From: Candidatus Tisiphia endosymbiont of Beris chalybata
GTDB taxonomy: Bacteria; Pseudomonadota; Alphaproteobacteria; Rickettsiales; Rickettsiaceae
Reading direction: 5' to 3'
NCBI RefSeq assembly: GCF_964026555.1
Contig: NZ_OZ032159.1
Location: forward strand, 1,537,457-1,601,456
DNA: 64,000 bases
Shown here one piece after another: positions 1 through 8,969 of the stretch. The translations under genes and the position numbers were made by a program. Every line of letters starts with the position of its first letter. Within the stretch, counting starts at the first letter, position 1. The notes below the pieces were generated by a model. The model did not search any database. It had not been told where the DNA came from and saw nothing but the letters and a program-made list of their open reading frames with translations.

Positions 1-993
1 ATCGTTAGTTATTAAATTATTATATTTTATATCCAGCGTTTTAAATGGGCTAGTGACTGCCGAATCTTGTGCGATATCTTTGGCTTTGCTGATCACATTG
101 ACAAAGGAGGGTAGGTTATTGATTATATCTTGTACCGATTCCACTATATGTGCCCCTTCCTTAATAAGTTTATTAGTACCTTGGCATCTAGGGTCTAAAG
201 GGAACCCTGGCACCGCAAATACTTCTCTATTTTGCTGTAAAGCAAATTTCGAGGTTATTAAAGAACCGGACTTTAAACTTGCTTCTATTACTAAGGTACC
301 AAGGGACAAACCAGAAATTAACCTATTACGTTGGGGAAAATGTTGAGCTAATGGCTTTGAGCCTATAGGTAATTCTGCAATGATCAAGCCATTATGTTCA
401 ATTTGTTCAAATAGTTTCATATTTTCTAGTGGATAGATATGGTCAATTCCTCCTGCTATTACCCCTATTGTTTTGGTAGTATCAACTTGATGCACCGCCG
501 TATCAATCCCTCGTGCCAACCCAGAAATCGTTATATAACCTAATTCTATTAAACTTGAAGTAAGTTTAGCAGCAAAGGCTCTGCCATTTGCTGAGGCGTT
601 TCTTGCTCCAACAATTGCTAAGCAGCTTTCATGCGATAATAACTCAATATTTCCTTTATAACTTAATATAGGAGGAGGATCAAAAATTTCTGCCAGTAGT
701 TTTGAATAGGTTGAAGATTTATAGGTAATAAGTTGAGCATTATTTTTTGCTAATAATTCCAACTCTTTAATCGCGTCATTTTGTGAAAATACTCTTACGG
801 GCTTAGGCCTTCCCCCTCGTAAAGAAAATTCTTGTATATTTTCTATAGCTACGCTTGCATTACCAAATACCTCCATTAATCCCCAAAAGGTTCTAGGCCC
901 AACATTTTCACTTCTGATTAATCGTAAAATATCAATTGTTTCTTTTGAGCAAGAATGCTGTAGCTGGTTATTTAAAAATAGGTCTTTCAGCAC
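1..993 (-). CDS. dprA: DNA processing protein DprA, C-terminus cut by window edge
   Basis: Cytoplasmic single-strand DNA binding protein that loads RecA during natural transformation. The reverse strand is open for 331 codons with no stop up to base 1. It carries the DprA Rossmann-fold signatures: IVGARNASANGR, then SGLARGIDTAVH, VIAGGIDHIYP, FPQRNRLISGLS and a GSLITSKFAL segment. I choose a GTG start at 993, directly after an in-frame TGA, because AGAGGA sits a few bases upstream; the ATG four bases earlier is in a frame that closes after 9 codons. Roughly 330 of the usual 360-390 residues are present, so only the C-terminal part is missing. DprA is kept in many Rickettsiales that have no obvious competence pili. 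Confidence 0.93.
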   Translation of the reverse strand, partial: MLKDLFLNNQLQHSCSKETIDILRLIRSENVGPRTFWGLMEVFGNASVAIENIQEFSLRGGRPKPVRVFSQNDAIKELELLAKNNAQLITYKSSTYSKLLAEIFDPPPILSYKGNIELLSHESCLAIVGARNASANGRAFAAKLTSSLIELGYITISGLARGIDTAVHQVDTTKTIGVIAGGIDHIYPLENMKLFEQIEHNGLIIAELPIGSKPLAQHFPQRNRLISGLSLGTLVIEASLKSGSLITSKFALQQNREVFAVPGFPLDPRCQGTNKLIKEGAHIVESVQDIINNLPSFVNVISKAKDIAQDSAVTSPFKTLDIKYNNLITND

Positions 994-1030
994 TCATCCT
1001 CTTTAATTATAGTATCTCAATTCTATAGGA

Positions 1031-1156
1031 GGTATACTGCTCGTCTTTCAAAAATTGTTTTTTTATTTTATCATGGACTCACGTGCTCACGTACGCTGCG
1101 CGCGCTCGCCATTTAAAATAAAATCCAATTCTTGAAGTACGAGCAGTATATATACC
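1031..1156. repeat. palindromic repeat, family 1 (TATACTGCTCG ends)
   Basis: The left arm GGTATACTGCTCGT (1031-1044) pairs with the right arm ACGAGCAGTATA (1139-1150). Inner bases are also self-complementary and carry a CTCACGTACGCTGCGC core. Related copies lie at 6621, 7791, 8250, 16755, 18697 and 20183. Confidence 0.8.
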
Positions 1157-1560
1157 ATAGAAGCTTTAAGAAGTAGCATTTGTGTTTAGAAATTCTAAGC
1201 TGCTCACGTACGTCTATGTAAGTTCTAGCAGCTAGCTTTTTATTGCTTCTAAAACTCCTGCTACAAATCCTGAAGGGCTCCTTTAACTTATGCAGGAGGT
1301 CTATTATTTACTTCTCCTATTTCCACAGGGAATTCCATTTTGGAAAATAGGAAGAACAATATAAGGCGTGCAAAAGATTTAAATTAGCATTCGTCTTTGG
1401 TTCATACCTGTTATTTATTATTTGTCTTATGATAAACTAGAAGGTTTATTTCAATCTACCCTTTAAGTCTTACTCAGAACTTGAAAAGAATTTTAGCCAT
1501 TTTTACGTTTTTATTTTGTAATATACTAAGTTTTACTGCTTGGCTTTAAACTGTATATTG
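1157..1560. other. intergenic, no gene seen; palindromic remnants and a hairpin
   Basis: No credible reading frame. It holds a degraded palindromic unit (about 1182-1304) ending in the family 2 right arm CTTATGCAGGAGGTCTA. An inverted repeat at about 1312-1360 pairs TCCTATTTCCA with TGGAAAATAGGA. It lies downstream of the peroxiredoxin gene but has no T-tract, so a terminator role is unproven. Confidence 0.5.
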
Positions 1561-2163
1561 TTATAATTTTTCTGCATTAGAAGCTAAATAATGCGCTATC
1601 CCTTTATGAGAAGGGTTGATGCCCTCATCACCTTTATTCCAGCCAGCAGGACATACTTCTCCATGCTTGGTATTATATTCTATCGCATCTATTAGTCTTA
1701 ATACTTCATCCACATTTCGTCCAATTGGTAAATCATTGACTGATAAATGCCGGACTATAAATTTTTCGTCTATGATAAAAGTGCCCCGTAACGATATTCC
1801 TTCCTCATGCAGTATATTATAATGCTCTGTGGCAGTTTTATTGATATCAGACACCATAGGAAATTGTATATCACCAACCCCTCCCTTATTATAAGGGGTA
1901 TTCTTCCAAGCTAGATGAGAAAAATGAGAATCTACACTTATTGCAATTAATTTAGTATTTCTCTCAGTAAATTCACTTAGCCTATTATTAAAGGCTATAA
2001 TTTCTGAAGGACATACAAAAGTAAAATCAAGTGGATAGAAAAATAAGACAACTTTATGATCGCTCGCATAGTTTTTAAAGTTAAATTCAGATTCTATACT
2101 ATTATCAGGCATAATAGCTTTAGCTGTAAAATCTGGGGCAGCTTTCCCCACAAACACTTGCAT
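1561..2163 (-). CDS. 2-Cys peroxiredoxin (AhpC/TSA family)
   Basis: Thiol peroxidase that reduces hydrogen peroxide and alkyl hydroperoxides. At 200 residues it has the typical 2-Cys Prx length. The peroxidatic motif FTFVCPSE places the reactive cysteine at residue 51, and the resolving cysteine is C171 in the VCPAGW motif. The PLDFTF stretch that builds the active-site pocket is intact. The gene stands alone, with palindromic sequence downstream. The family is the usual peroxide defence of Rickettsiales. The electron donor (AhpF or thioredoxin) is not nearby, so naming it AhpC rather than a thioredoxin peroxidase would be a guess. Confidence 0.93.
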   Translation of the reverse strand: MQVFVGKAAPDFTAKAIMPDNSIESEFNFKNYASDHKVVLFFYPLDFTFVCPSEIIAFNNRLSEFTERNTKLIAISVDSHFSHLAWKNTPYNKGGVGDIQFPMVSDINKTATEHYNILHEEGISLRGTFIIDEKFIVRHLSVNDLPIGRNVDEVLRLIDAIEYNTKHGEVCPAGWNKGDEGINPSHKGIAHYLASNAEKL

Positions 2164-2284
2164 GTTAAATTCCTGTTAATTGAAGTGATTAAAAAAATAT
2201 TCCTTATGATATATAAAATAATATTACATTACAATATAAAAATCATCAATTTTTTCAACTATAAGATGAAAATTTAATTTTATT

Positions 2285-4054
2285 TTATACTATTAACCCT
2301 TTTACTTGCGAGTTCCATAATTTTTTATATAATTTACTATTCTTTAATAATTCCGTATGTGATCCTTCCTCTACAATATTACCTTCTTCAAACACCAAGA
2401 TTCTATCCATATTTAATAAAGTAGAGAGCCTATGGGCTATTACTATTACCGTTTTATTTTGCATTAAATATCTTAATGAAGCATCAATCAACTCTTCAGT
2501 TTTACTATCTAAACTACTGGTGGCCTCGTCAAGAATTAAAATGGGTGCATTTTTTAATATAGCTCTAGCTATTATTATTCTTTGTCTTTGCCCACCTGAT
2601 AGGTTATTACCTCTTTCTCCACATAAACTATTATAACCCTCTGGTAAACTATTGATGAATTCATGTATATGTGCTGCTTTTGCCGTTTCAATGACCTCCT
2701 CTAACGTGGCTTCTTTTTTGCCATATCGTATATTTTCGAGTATTGTTCTATGAAACAAAATAGCTTCTTGGGGGATTACACTAATATTTTCTCTTAACGA
2801 ATCTTGCGTTACATTTCTAATATTTTGCCCATCGATTAATATCTCACCTTTGCTAATGTCATGTAGCCTAATAATAAGATTGACAAAGGTAGATTTTCCT
2901 GAGCCAGAAAAGCCCACCAATCCGAGCTTTTGTTTACTGCCGATTTTAATAGACTTATCTTGAAATAAATTATTATTGTGGTAATAATTGAAGGTAACAT
3001 TATTAAATATTATTTCCCCTGCAGAAACTTTTAAAGTTTTAGCGTGTTCTATATCTGTCAGTATATAAGGGCTCATTAAGGACATACTTTGATTGAACGA
3101 GCCAAGTTCTTCAAACATATCCCCTACTTCTTGGGTAAGATCCCAAACCTCGGTACTAACAGCGGTACAAAGGGTTAAAATTAATACACAATCTCCTATA
3201 GTGATTAGCGATTGACTACGCAGTTCTGCTAAGTAATAAATAATCATAAAAATCATGACGCAACAAGATGTTCCAAGCACTATACGTAATTTGAACATAA
3301 AAAATTGCATAATTTGTTCACTATCTACTGAATCACTTATTCTTACTTCTAAATTTTGGCGTTCAAATTTATGAGAGGTAAACATACGAACGGCACTAAT
3401 ATTTGCGATTGCATCAACGATGCTACCTGCAACTACTGCTCGAGTACGCGCATAATTTCCTGAATATTTATTAATTATGTCAGAATAAAAGATGCTAATA
3501 CCTACAAAAAAACTAATCCATATCAGAAAGATAGTGGCAAATACTTGATTTACTAAATACATAGTAACGAACGCAAATATAATGATAGATGTTTTATAGA
3601 GAATTTTTTCGCCCACTAAAGATAATACCATCTCAAAAGCTCTAGCGGCTTCAGTAATGCGATTAGTAATGTGCCCGGCTAGGTTTTCTTGAAAAAATTT
3701 ATGATGATGATATTGGGTGTAATTATACATTTCATCTAAAATTTGTCCTTTAATATAGGGCATTGTCTTGAGATAAAGATAATCATAGGCTCGCCATATG
3801 ATAGTGATCCCCATCCACCAAATAGCATATATTAGCGCCCAAAATCTCATTAAAGAGGGTAGATTATTTCCTTTTTTGTCAGAAAAGGTTTCTATTAAAT
3901 TGATAATTTTTTGTAATAATACGCTATCAATAGTCGGAACTATCCCTAAGGCTATACATAAGAAAGCTAAAGTAATTACCTGAATTTTTTTTTTCCTTAA
4001 AAAATAAAGAAACGGTCCTCTTGTAGTCTTTAAAAAACCATACCTTTCTAGCAC
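2285..4054 (-). CDS. ABC exporter, fused permease-ATPase
   Basis: A 589-residue half-transporter of the MsbA/multidrug exporter type, expected to work as an inner-membrane homodimer. The N-terminal six-helix domain covers about residues 20-320. The ATPase domain shows Walker A GFSGSGKS (381-388), Q-loop glutamine 429, signature LSGGQ (485-489), Walker B ILILDE (505-510) and switch histidine 541. The substrate cannot be read from sequence; lipid or drug export are the usual roles. A second exporter of the same architecture lies at 8970-10790. A family 2 palindromic element sits just upstream of the start. Confidence 0.92.
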   Translation of the reverse strand: MLERYGFLKTTRGPFLYFLRKKKIQVITLAFLCIALGIVPTIDSVLLQKIINLIETFSDKKGNNLPSLMRFWALIYAIWWMGITIIWRAYDYLYLKTMPYIKGQILDEMYNYTQYHHHKFFQENLAGHITNRITEAARAFEMVLSLVGEKILYKTSIIIFAFVTMYLVNQVFATIFLIWISFFVGISIFYSDIINKYSGNYARTRAVVAGSIVDAIANISAVRMFTSHKFERQNLEVRISDSVDSEQIMQFFMFKLRIVLGTSCCVMIFMIIYYLAELRSQSLITIGDCVLILTLCTAVSTEVWDLTQEVGDMFEELGSFNQSMSLMSPYILTDIEHAKTLKVSAGEIIFNNVTFNYYHNNNLFQDKSIKIGSKQKLGLVGFSGSGKSTFVNLIIRLHDISKGEILIDGQNIRNVTQDSLRENISVIPQEAILFHRTILENIRYGKKEATLEEVIETAKAAHIHEFINSLPEGYNSLCGERGNNLSGGQRQRIIIARAILKNAPILILDEATSSLDSKTEELIDASLRYLMQNKTVIVIAHRLSTLLNMDRILVFEEGNIVEEGSHTELLKNSKLYKKLWNSQVKGLIV

Positions 4055-4090
4055 AATAGTTACTCCACTGCAAAAGCTGATTAATTTTTA

Positions 4091-4259
4091 TAGACTTCTT
4101 GCATAAGTCGATCTAGGGAAGAGAGAGGGGGGCTAGTGGATGATTTTTTTGTCAAAACGTGGCCCTTCCGCTCCTCATATATAACCTTGCTCATTGTGGG
4201 GCTCGGCTTCGTTTTTCCTAAAAACCCCGAGCGCTTTTGCGACTTATGTAGGAAGTCTT
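4091..4259. repeat. palindromic repeat, family 2 (TAGACTTC-TGCATAAGTCG ends)
   Basis: The left arm TAGACTTCTTGCATAAGTCG (4091-4110) is the near-perfect inverse of the right arm at 4240-4259. The inner part includes a GGCTTCGTTTTTCCTAAAAA segment shared with the copies at 15793 and 21431. It lies between the ABC exporter start and the 4449 gene. Confidence 0.8.
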
Positions 4260-4448
4260 ATGATTAAATTCTCAAATTACCTATAATTGAAATAGAATCA
4301 ACCACTTACCCTTAATCGTTTTAAATTATAGAAGGGGCTATTACAACAAATAACATACGTAAAATTAATAAAATAACAAACAAAACTTGCTAGCTTATTC
4401 TAAAAATGTTATAAGATAAGTAAAAGACTATCTTTAAAAGCGAATAGA

Positions 4449-4700
4449 ATGGAAGACAAAAATACTCCTATTGCTACTACTGAAAAATACCAAAATCAAA
4501 ATTCAATAATTTCTGATTATCCTTTTTCTGACGTTAAATATATCTGTCAAGCCGCAACCTTAATTACTGAAGCTACGCAACAAGGATTTGATGTTGCCCA
4601 ATTACCAAATGGAGATATAACGGTTACAGAAATCAAGGTAGTAAATGTTAATTATATTTGGCATTCTGTGAAACAAAAGTTTGTTAAAGTAAACACCTAA
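4449..4700 (+). CDS. small conserved protein, DUF2671-like
   Basis: An 83-residue soluble protein with no signal peptide or membrane segment. The middle part (SDYPFSDVKYICQAATLITEATQQGFDV followed by QLPNGDITVTE) resembles, from memory, a short protein family of unknown function seen in Rickettsia genomes (DUF2671). The ATG follows a spacer with a GCGAATAG context and no strong Shine-Dalgarno. It is flanked by palindromic elements and has no operon partner. Function unknown; the family name is a recollection, not a search result. Confidence 0.7.
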   Translation: MEDKNTPIATTEKYQNQNSIISDYPFSDVKYICQAATLITEATQQGFDVAQLPNGDITVTEIKVVNVNYIWHSVKQKFVKVNT

Positions 4701-4871
4701 TGTTTTTATCTTACCCCTGGGCAAGTTCTTAGATTCTCACGTTATTTATATTTACGCTGCGTTCTTTAACTTGAATTCTGCTGGCTTTGTCTGAAGCTGG
4801 CTTTCGTCTAGCCAATACCCACAGGCGAGAGCATGATACTTAATGTCGAACTCAGATTTACTTAAATATTT

Positions 4872-5675
4872 ATGATCAAACTATCAGCGTTTATTATTAC
4901 TAAGAATGAGGCTAGCAGAATAGCTAAAGCTATCAATAGCCTGAAGTCAATAGTAGAAGAAATTATTATTATTGATAGCGGCAGTACTGACGAAACTATA
5001 CAAATTGCTGAAACATTGGGAGCTCAAGTAGTTTTTAATGAATGGCAGGGATATGTCAAACAAAAAGCTTTTGGCGAAAATTTATGTCAAAATAACTGGA
5101 TAATAAATATTGATGCTGATGAAGAACTGTCGCAAGAGCTGCAAGATGAAATAGAATTTATATTCGCTTCCAATATGCAAGATAATTATTTTGCATATCA
5201 AACTAAAATTATGATCTTACACCGCAAGGATAATACTGTCTCATATTTTGCTCCTTATAATAAATGTATAAGGTTATATAATCGCAAATATGGTAGCTTT
5301 GCTAATAATACCACTAGCGCTACTACTCATGACTCAGTATTATTAAACAGCAATATTGATACTACCGGTAAAATATATAATTTAAATGGAATAATTTATC
5401 ATAGGTCTGGGGTATCAATTGAACAGTTAATAACGAAAGCAAATTTCTACTCCTCTGAACAAGCAAAGGACCTTTTAAAACTCGGCCGAGCACCCTCTAA
5501 AATAAGGATTGCTACAGAATTAATTTTCTATTTTTTAAAAACATTTTTTATCAGACGGTACTTTGTATTTGGTTTCGATGGCTTTGTTGATTCTATAATA
5601 TTGGCTTTTGCCCGTTTCGTAAGGTTAGCTAAAGCTAGAGAATTAATAAATGAGCAAAAGAGCCAGAATAAATAA
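4872..5675 (+). CDS. family 2 glycosyltransferase, LPS-core type
   Basis: A 267-residue GT-A fold glycosyltransferase, cytoplasmic face. It opens with LSAFIITKNEASRI, then IIIDSGSTDET (nucleotide-sugar binding) and NIDADEELS, which carries the metal-binding DxD-type motif. This pattern matches the WaaE/KdtX-like group that adds a hexose to the LPS inner core. A hydrophobic C-terminal segment (ELIFYFLKTFFIRRYFVFGFDGF) suggests membrane association. The acyltransferase at 5831 and the O-antigen ligase-like gene at 18812 fit an envelope role. The donor and acceptor sugars are not predictable here. Confidence 0.88.
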   Translation: MIKLSAFIITKNEASRIAKAINSLKSIVEEIIIIDSGSTDETIQIAETLGAQVVFNEWQGYVKQKAFGENLCQNNWIINIDADEELSQELQDEIEFIFASNMQDNYFAYQTKIMILHRKDNTVSYFAPYNKCIRLYNRKYGSFANNTTSATTHDSVLLNSNIDTTGKIYNLNGIIYHRSGVSIEQLITKANFYSSEQAKDLLKLGRAPSKIRIATELIFYFLKTFFIRRYFVFGFDGFVDSIILAFARFVRLAKARELINEQKSQNK

Positions 5676-5696
5676 ATTAGACCTTTTGTCACCAGC

Positions 5697-5815
5697 TCGC
5701 ATTGAGTAGGGGAATTACTTCTTTCGAAACTCGCATCGCGCAGGGAATTTGAACGAGACTGTTCGCCCCAAACCGCAACGCATACCTGGGTATTCTACCC
5801 TCTTGAACTTCAAAA
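5697..5815. repeat. degenerate palindromic element (CCAGCTCGCAT type)
   Basis: The spacer begins CACCAGCTCGCATTGAG and contains ACTCGCATCGCGCAGGG. These resemble the CCAGCTCGCAT ends of the element inside the exporter at 9734-9801. The boundaries are uncertain. Confidence 0.4.
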
Positions 5816-5830
5816 TTTCTTTCACAAACC

Positions 5831-6568
5831 TTACGGTAAAGTTTGCTCAAATAATAACTGTTTTTCTTTATTAATCATTTGTTCCATCTTCTCGGTCAGC
5901 TCTCGTGCATCGGTCCTAGCGATTTCTTCAATAGGAATCACATCAATAATTTTCACTTGAATAGTACCAGGTTTTTTAATCCAAAAACCTTTAGGCCAAT
6001 AGGCACCTGCATTGTGAGCCATCATGACTATAGGAACTTTTACTAATGTAGCTAATTTAGCAGCGCTGGGTTTAAATTTGACCGTTTTTTCTGGCGTAAC
6101 TCGGGTAGATTCCGGAAAGATGATCAACCATAATCCGCTTTGCAGCTTTTGTTGTCCTTCCTTTAAAATTTGTCCTACTGAAATATTAGAATTACGGTCT
6201 ACAGCAATTGGTTTAACCATTCGTAGCCCCCAACCAAATAAGGGAATCTTAAATAATTCTTTTTTTAATACCCAGGAGTGCTTCGGGATAATTAATTGCA
6301 TATATACCTGCTCCCAAAAGGATTGGTGATTAGCTACTAATATGGAAGGTCCAGAGGGTAATTTTTCTAAACCAGAAACTTGATATCTTAAACTACAGCA
6401 AATTCTGGCAAGCCAGATAAAGGCATAAGAAAAAATAACTCCAATTTTATATCGGATATTATAATTAATCTTACAAAACGTTACAGGCACATAACATATA
6501 ATAAAAAATATACTAGTAAAAATAGCAAGTAATGCATAAAACATTAATATTCTTAATCGCCAAAACAT
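5831..6568 (-). CDS. plsC: 1-acyl-sn-glycerol-3-phosphate acyltransferase
   Basis: Transfers an acyl chain to lysophosphatidic acid, giving phosphatidic acid at the inner membrane. The 245-residue protein starts with a hydrophobic N-terminus (about residues 7-30). It has the catalytic block NHQSFWE (motif I, HX4D/E type) and FPESTR in place of the usual FPEGTR, a Gly-to-Ser change in motif III. IVMMAHNAGAYWP matches motif IV. Length and motif order fit PlsC. It is transcribed opposite to trpS. Confidence 0.9.
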   Translation of the reverse strand: MFWRLRILMFYALLAIFTSIFFIICYVPVTFCKINYNIRYKIGVIFSYAFIWLARICCSLRYQVSGLEKLPSGPSILVANHQSFWEQVYMQLIIPKHSWVLKKELFKIPLFGWGLRMVKPIAVDRNSNISVGQILKEGQQKLQSGLWLIIFPESTRVTPEKTVKFKPSAAKLATLVKVPIVMMAHNAGAYWPKGFWIKKPGTIQVKIIDVIPIEEIARTDARELTEKMEQMINKEKQLLFEQTLP

Positions 6569-6620
6569 ACTTAATCTATTATATTTATTAAAAATTTCCT
6601 TCGCAGAACTTAGATCCCAA

Positions 6621-6674
6621 GAGTATACTGCTCGTAACTGAAGAGTTGGTATACGAAGTTCACCGAGTATATAT
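6621..6674. repeat. palindromic repeat, family 1, short form
   Basis: A 54-bp unit running from AGTATACTGCTCGTAACTG to GTTCACCGAGTATAT in the plsC-trpS spacer. It looks like the outer ends of the 160-bp copy at 7791 with the middle missing. Confidence 0.7.
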
Positions 6675-6782
6675 CTTTATTCTTATATCAAATGTGGTTA
6701 TAATATATAGCATAAAATTTTCTCTAACCAAATTATAATTTAATCTCTTTATGCGCAGCAATACAAATTCAGGAGAAATTGC

Positions 6783-7775
6783 ATGAAAAAAATCGCCGTA
6801 TCAGGTTCTCAAGTGACCGGTAGCTTACATTTAGGAAATTATTTAGGGGCAGTTAGTAATTGGCTAAAAGTACAAGATGAATATGATTGCCTCTTCTTTT
6901 TAGCGGATATGCATTCTATAACTATAGATAGGTCACCTATAGAACTAAATACCTCGATCCTACAAACTGCTGCTATGTATATAGCTACCGGTCTTAGCCC
7001 CGAAAAGACAATTATATTTGCCCAAAGTATGGTTAAAGAACATGCCGAGCTTGCTTGGATATTAAACTGCGTGACTCCCATAGGATGGCTTAAACGTATG
7101 ACTCAATTTAAAGTGAAGACCGGAGGTGATCAGGAAAATGCAGGCTTAGGGTTATTTTCTTATCCAGTGTTAATGGCAGCTGATATATTATTATATAATC
7201 CCGATATAGTCCCGGTGGGAGAAGATCAAAAACAACATTTAGAACTTACCAGAGATATTACAGTGGTAATTAATAGAAAATTTAATCAGGAAATATTTAA
7301 ATTACCTGAAGCGGTAATTCAAAGCTCACACGCAAGAATAATGAGCTTAAAAGATGGGCGGAAAAAAATGAGTAAATCTGATCCATCAGATCTATCGAGG
7401 ATTAATTTAAGTGATAGCGCTGATCAAATTGTGCAGAAGATTAAAAAAGCTAAAACAGATAATTTAACCGAAATTAGCTATGATAGTGCAAGCAGGCCAG
7501 AAATTAGTAATTTAATCGATATGTACTCCAGCTTCACAGGTCACTCTATTGATACAATAGTATTAGAGTATAGTAATAGTGGTTTTGCTAAATTTAAACA
7601 GGATTTAACGGAGGTGCTTATCGTTACTCTCGCACCTATTAGGGATAAATATGTAGAATTAATGAGCAATCAGGATTATTTAATAAATGTTCTAAGGCAT
7701 GGAGCAGAACAAGCTAGGATTCCAGCTAATAAAACTCTTACTAAGATCAAAAAGTTGTTTGGGTTTATAATATAG
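6783..7775 (+). CDS. trpS: tryptophanyl-tRNA synthetase
   Basis: Class I synthetase that charges tRNA-Trp with tryptophan. At 330 residues it has normal bacterial length. It starts with GSQVTGSLHLGNYLGAV, where HLGN is the TrpS form of the HIGH motif. The second signature is KKMSKSDPSD (KMSKS). The FLADMHSIT and GEDQKQHLELTRDI segments are family-specific. CAGGAGAAATTGCATG provides a good ribosome site (AGGAG, 6 nt spacing). A family 1 palindrome follows the stop closely. Confidence 0.97.
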   Translation: MKKIAVSGSQVTGSLHLGNYLGAVSNWLKVQDEYDCLFFLADMHSITIDRSPIELNTSILQTAAMYIATGLSPEKTIIFAQSMVKEHAELAWILNCVTPIGWLKRMTQFKVKTGGDQENAGLGLFSYPVLMAADILLYNPDIVPVGEDQKQHLELTRDITVVINRKFNQEIFKLPEAVIQSSHARIMSLKDGRKKMSKSDPSDLSRINLSDSADQIVQKIKKAKTDNLTEISYDSASRPEISNLIDMYSSFTGHSIDTIVLEYSNSGFAKFKQDLTEVLIVTLAPIRDKYVELMSNQDYLINVLRHGAEQARIPANKTLTKIKKLFGFII

Positions 7776-7790
7776 AGAAGCCAGATTTGA

Positions 7791-7950
7791 GATATACTGC
7801 TCGTAACTGAAGAGTGGGTAGACGATAGAATCAACTTCAAGAAGAGCTAGGAGTGTCAAAGTCGAGAAGCGCAGCGTACTATAGTACGTGAGCAGCGCAG
7901 ATCTTTAGGGCATGACGACGCCAATTCTTGAAGTTGACCGAGTATATATA
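7791..7950. repeat. palindromic repeat, family 1, long form
   Basis: A 160-bp element from GATATACTGCTCGTAACTG to GACCGAGTATATATA. Near-identical in layout to the copy at 20183-20338, which lies in the opposite orientation. The centre contains the palindrome CGCAGCGTACTATAGTACG. Confidence 0.85.
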
Positions 7951-8045
7951 GTCAATTGATGAGAAGTTGGTGACATCGTCACTCAATGCTTGCCTATTAT
8001 ATATAGGCGCTACCATCGCTCCTAGCACCAAATTCTCCTGAATTG

Positions 8046-8230
8046 ACTATACTGCTCACTTTGCCGAATTGTTTTGTAAGTAGACCTGGCACAAAACAAG
8101 CTTCTGGTAGCGGTTTTACGTGCAACCCGGAGCCCAAAACCGCAGCGCACTTAGGGTGCAGCTGGGGGCTTGAGCTTAGATCCGACGTGCAAATTACCCG
8201 CTCGATACGATTTTGAAAGAGGTTCAATGA
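8046..8230. repeat. mixed palindromic element
   Basis: Starts with the family 1 arm GACTATACTGCTC, then continues with different, more GC-rich sequence containing GGTTTTACGTGCAACCC and GGGTGCAGCTGGGGGC. Ends near CTCGATACGATTTTGAAAG. No coding frame is convincing. Confidence 0.45.
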
Positions 8231-8249
8231 GGATTCTTAAGATTAAGAG

Positions 8250-8516
8250 AGTATATACTCTTCGCCTTTCAAGAGTTGTTTTTTCATTTGATCAAAGTTT
8301 CGCGTGCTCACGTACTTAGTTGTACGCTCCGCGCGCTCACCCCTGGCAAATAAAATGATGGCTCTTGAAATCCATTGCGTATACTCGCTCAATTTCCAGA
8401 AGCACTAGGTGTGTCAACATACCCTAAGACTGCAGCATATATACACGTATAGGGGACACCCGCAAAGCCTTAGGCACGCGACAACACTATAAATTCTTGA
8501 AATTGTTAGAGCATAT
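8250..8516. repeat. two adjacent family 1 palindromic units
   Basis: The first unit (8250-8389) runs from AGTATATACTCTTCGCC to ATTGCGTATACTCGCTC and holds GTGCTCACGTAC plus GTACGCTCCGCGCGCTC. The second (about 8385-8516) is a diverged version of the 7791 element, with AGGTGTGTCAACATACC and ATAAATTCTTGAAATTG in matching order. Together with 7791 and 8046 they fill the trpS-8633 gap; no gene is seen. Confidence 0.6.
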
Positions 8517-8632
8517 TACTATAAGGTTTATATGCCTAATAATATCTCTACTGTCATATGCCTATTGGCTCACAACAAAATTAAAGCGCTTGAAATTCAA
8601 GGATTATTCAATTACTGCTTGAAGGGCAAAAT

Positions 8633-8803
8633 TTACTTCTTGAGCTCTTTAGTCACAACTGGCTTTACTTGATCCAGTTGTTCTTCTGGTACTACTATTG
8701 CTTCAGCATTCTTATTATCTTCTTTGGGCTCTACCTGTGGTTCGACAGCAAAAGCGGATAGTGAGAAAGCGAAAGTCAAAATAGCTACTAATAAATTTTT
8801 CAT
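8633..8803 (-). CDS. small exported protein of unknown function
   Basis: Starting at the second ATG (8803) gives 56 residues: a typical Sec signal peptide MKNLLVAILTFAFSLSAFA and a short charged tail with EPKEDNKNAEA and ending VTKELKK. AGG six bases before this ATG supports it over the ATG at 8815. No lipobox cysteine and no known domain. The mature part would be about 37 residues, rich in Glu, Lys and Val, so a periplasmic or secreted peptide is likely. It stands alone upstream of the second ABC exporter's 3' end. Confidence 0.7.
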   Translation of the reverse strand: MKNLLVAILTFAFSLSAFAVEPQVEPKEDNKNAEAIVVPEEQLDQVKPVVTKELKK

Positions 8804-8969
8804 AATAAACCTCATTTTTATGTTAGGCCATTATAACTTGCGTTATACGATATTCAAGGCAAATAAGTGAGATAGTAGTTTTTATTATAGAATATTTAGG
8901 GAATATAATAAGTTTTGTGTTATTTTGTGACATAATATCAACTTATTAGGAAGAGGTAGAGTGAATAGT

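Noticed and set aside
7997..8227. 76-residue reading frame in the 8.0-8.2 kb spacer
   Set aside because: It lies wholly in palindromic repeat sequence with no ribosome site or known domain.
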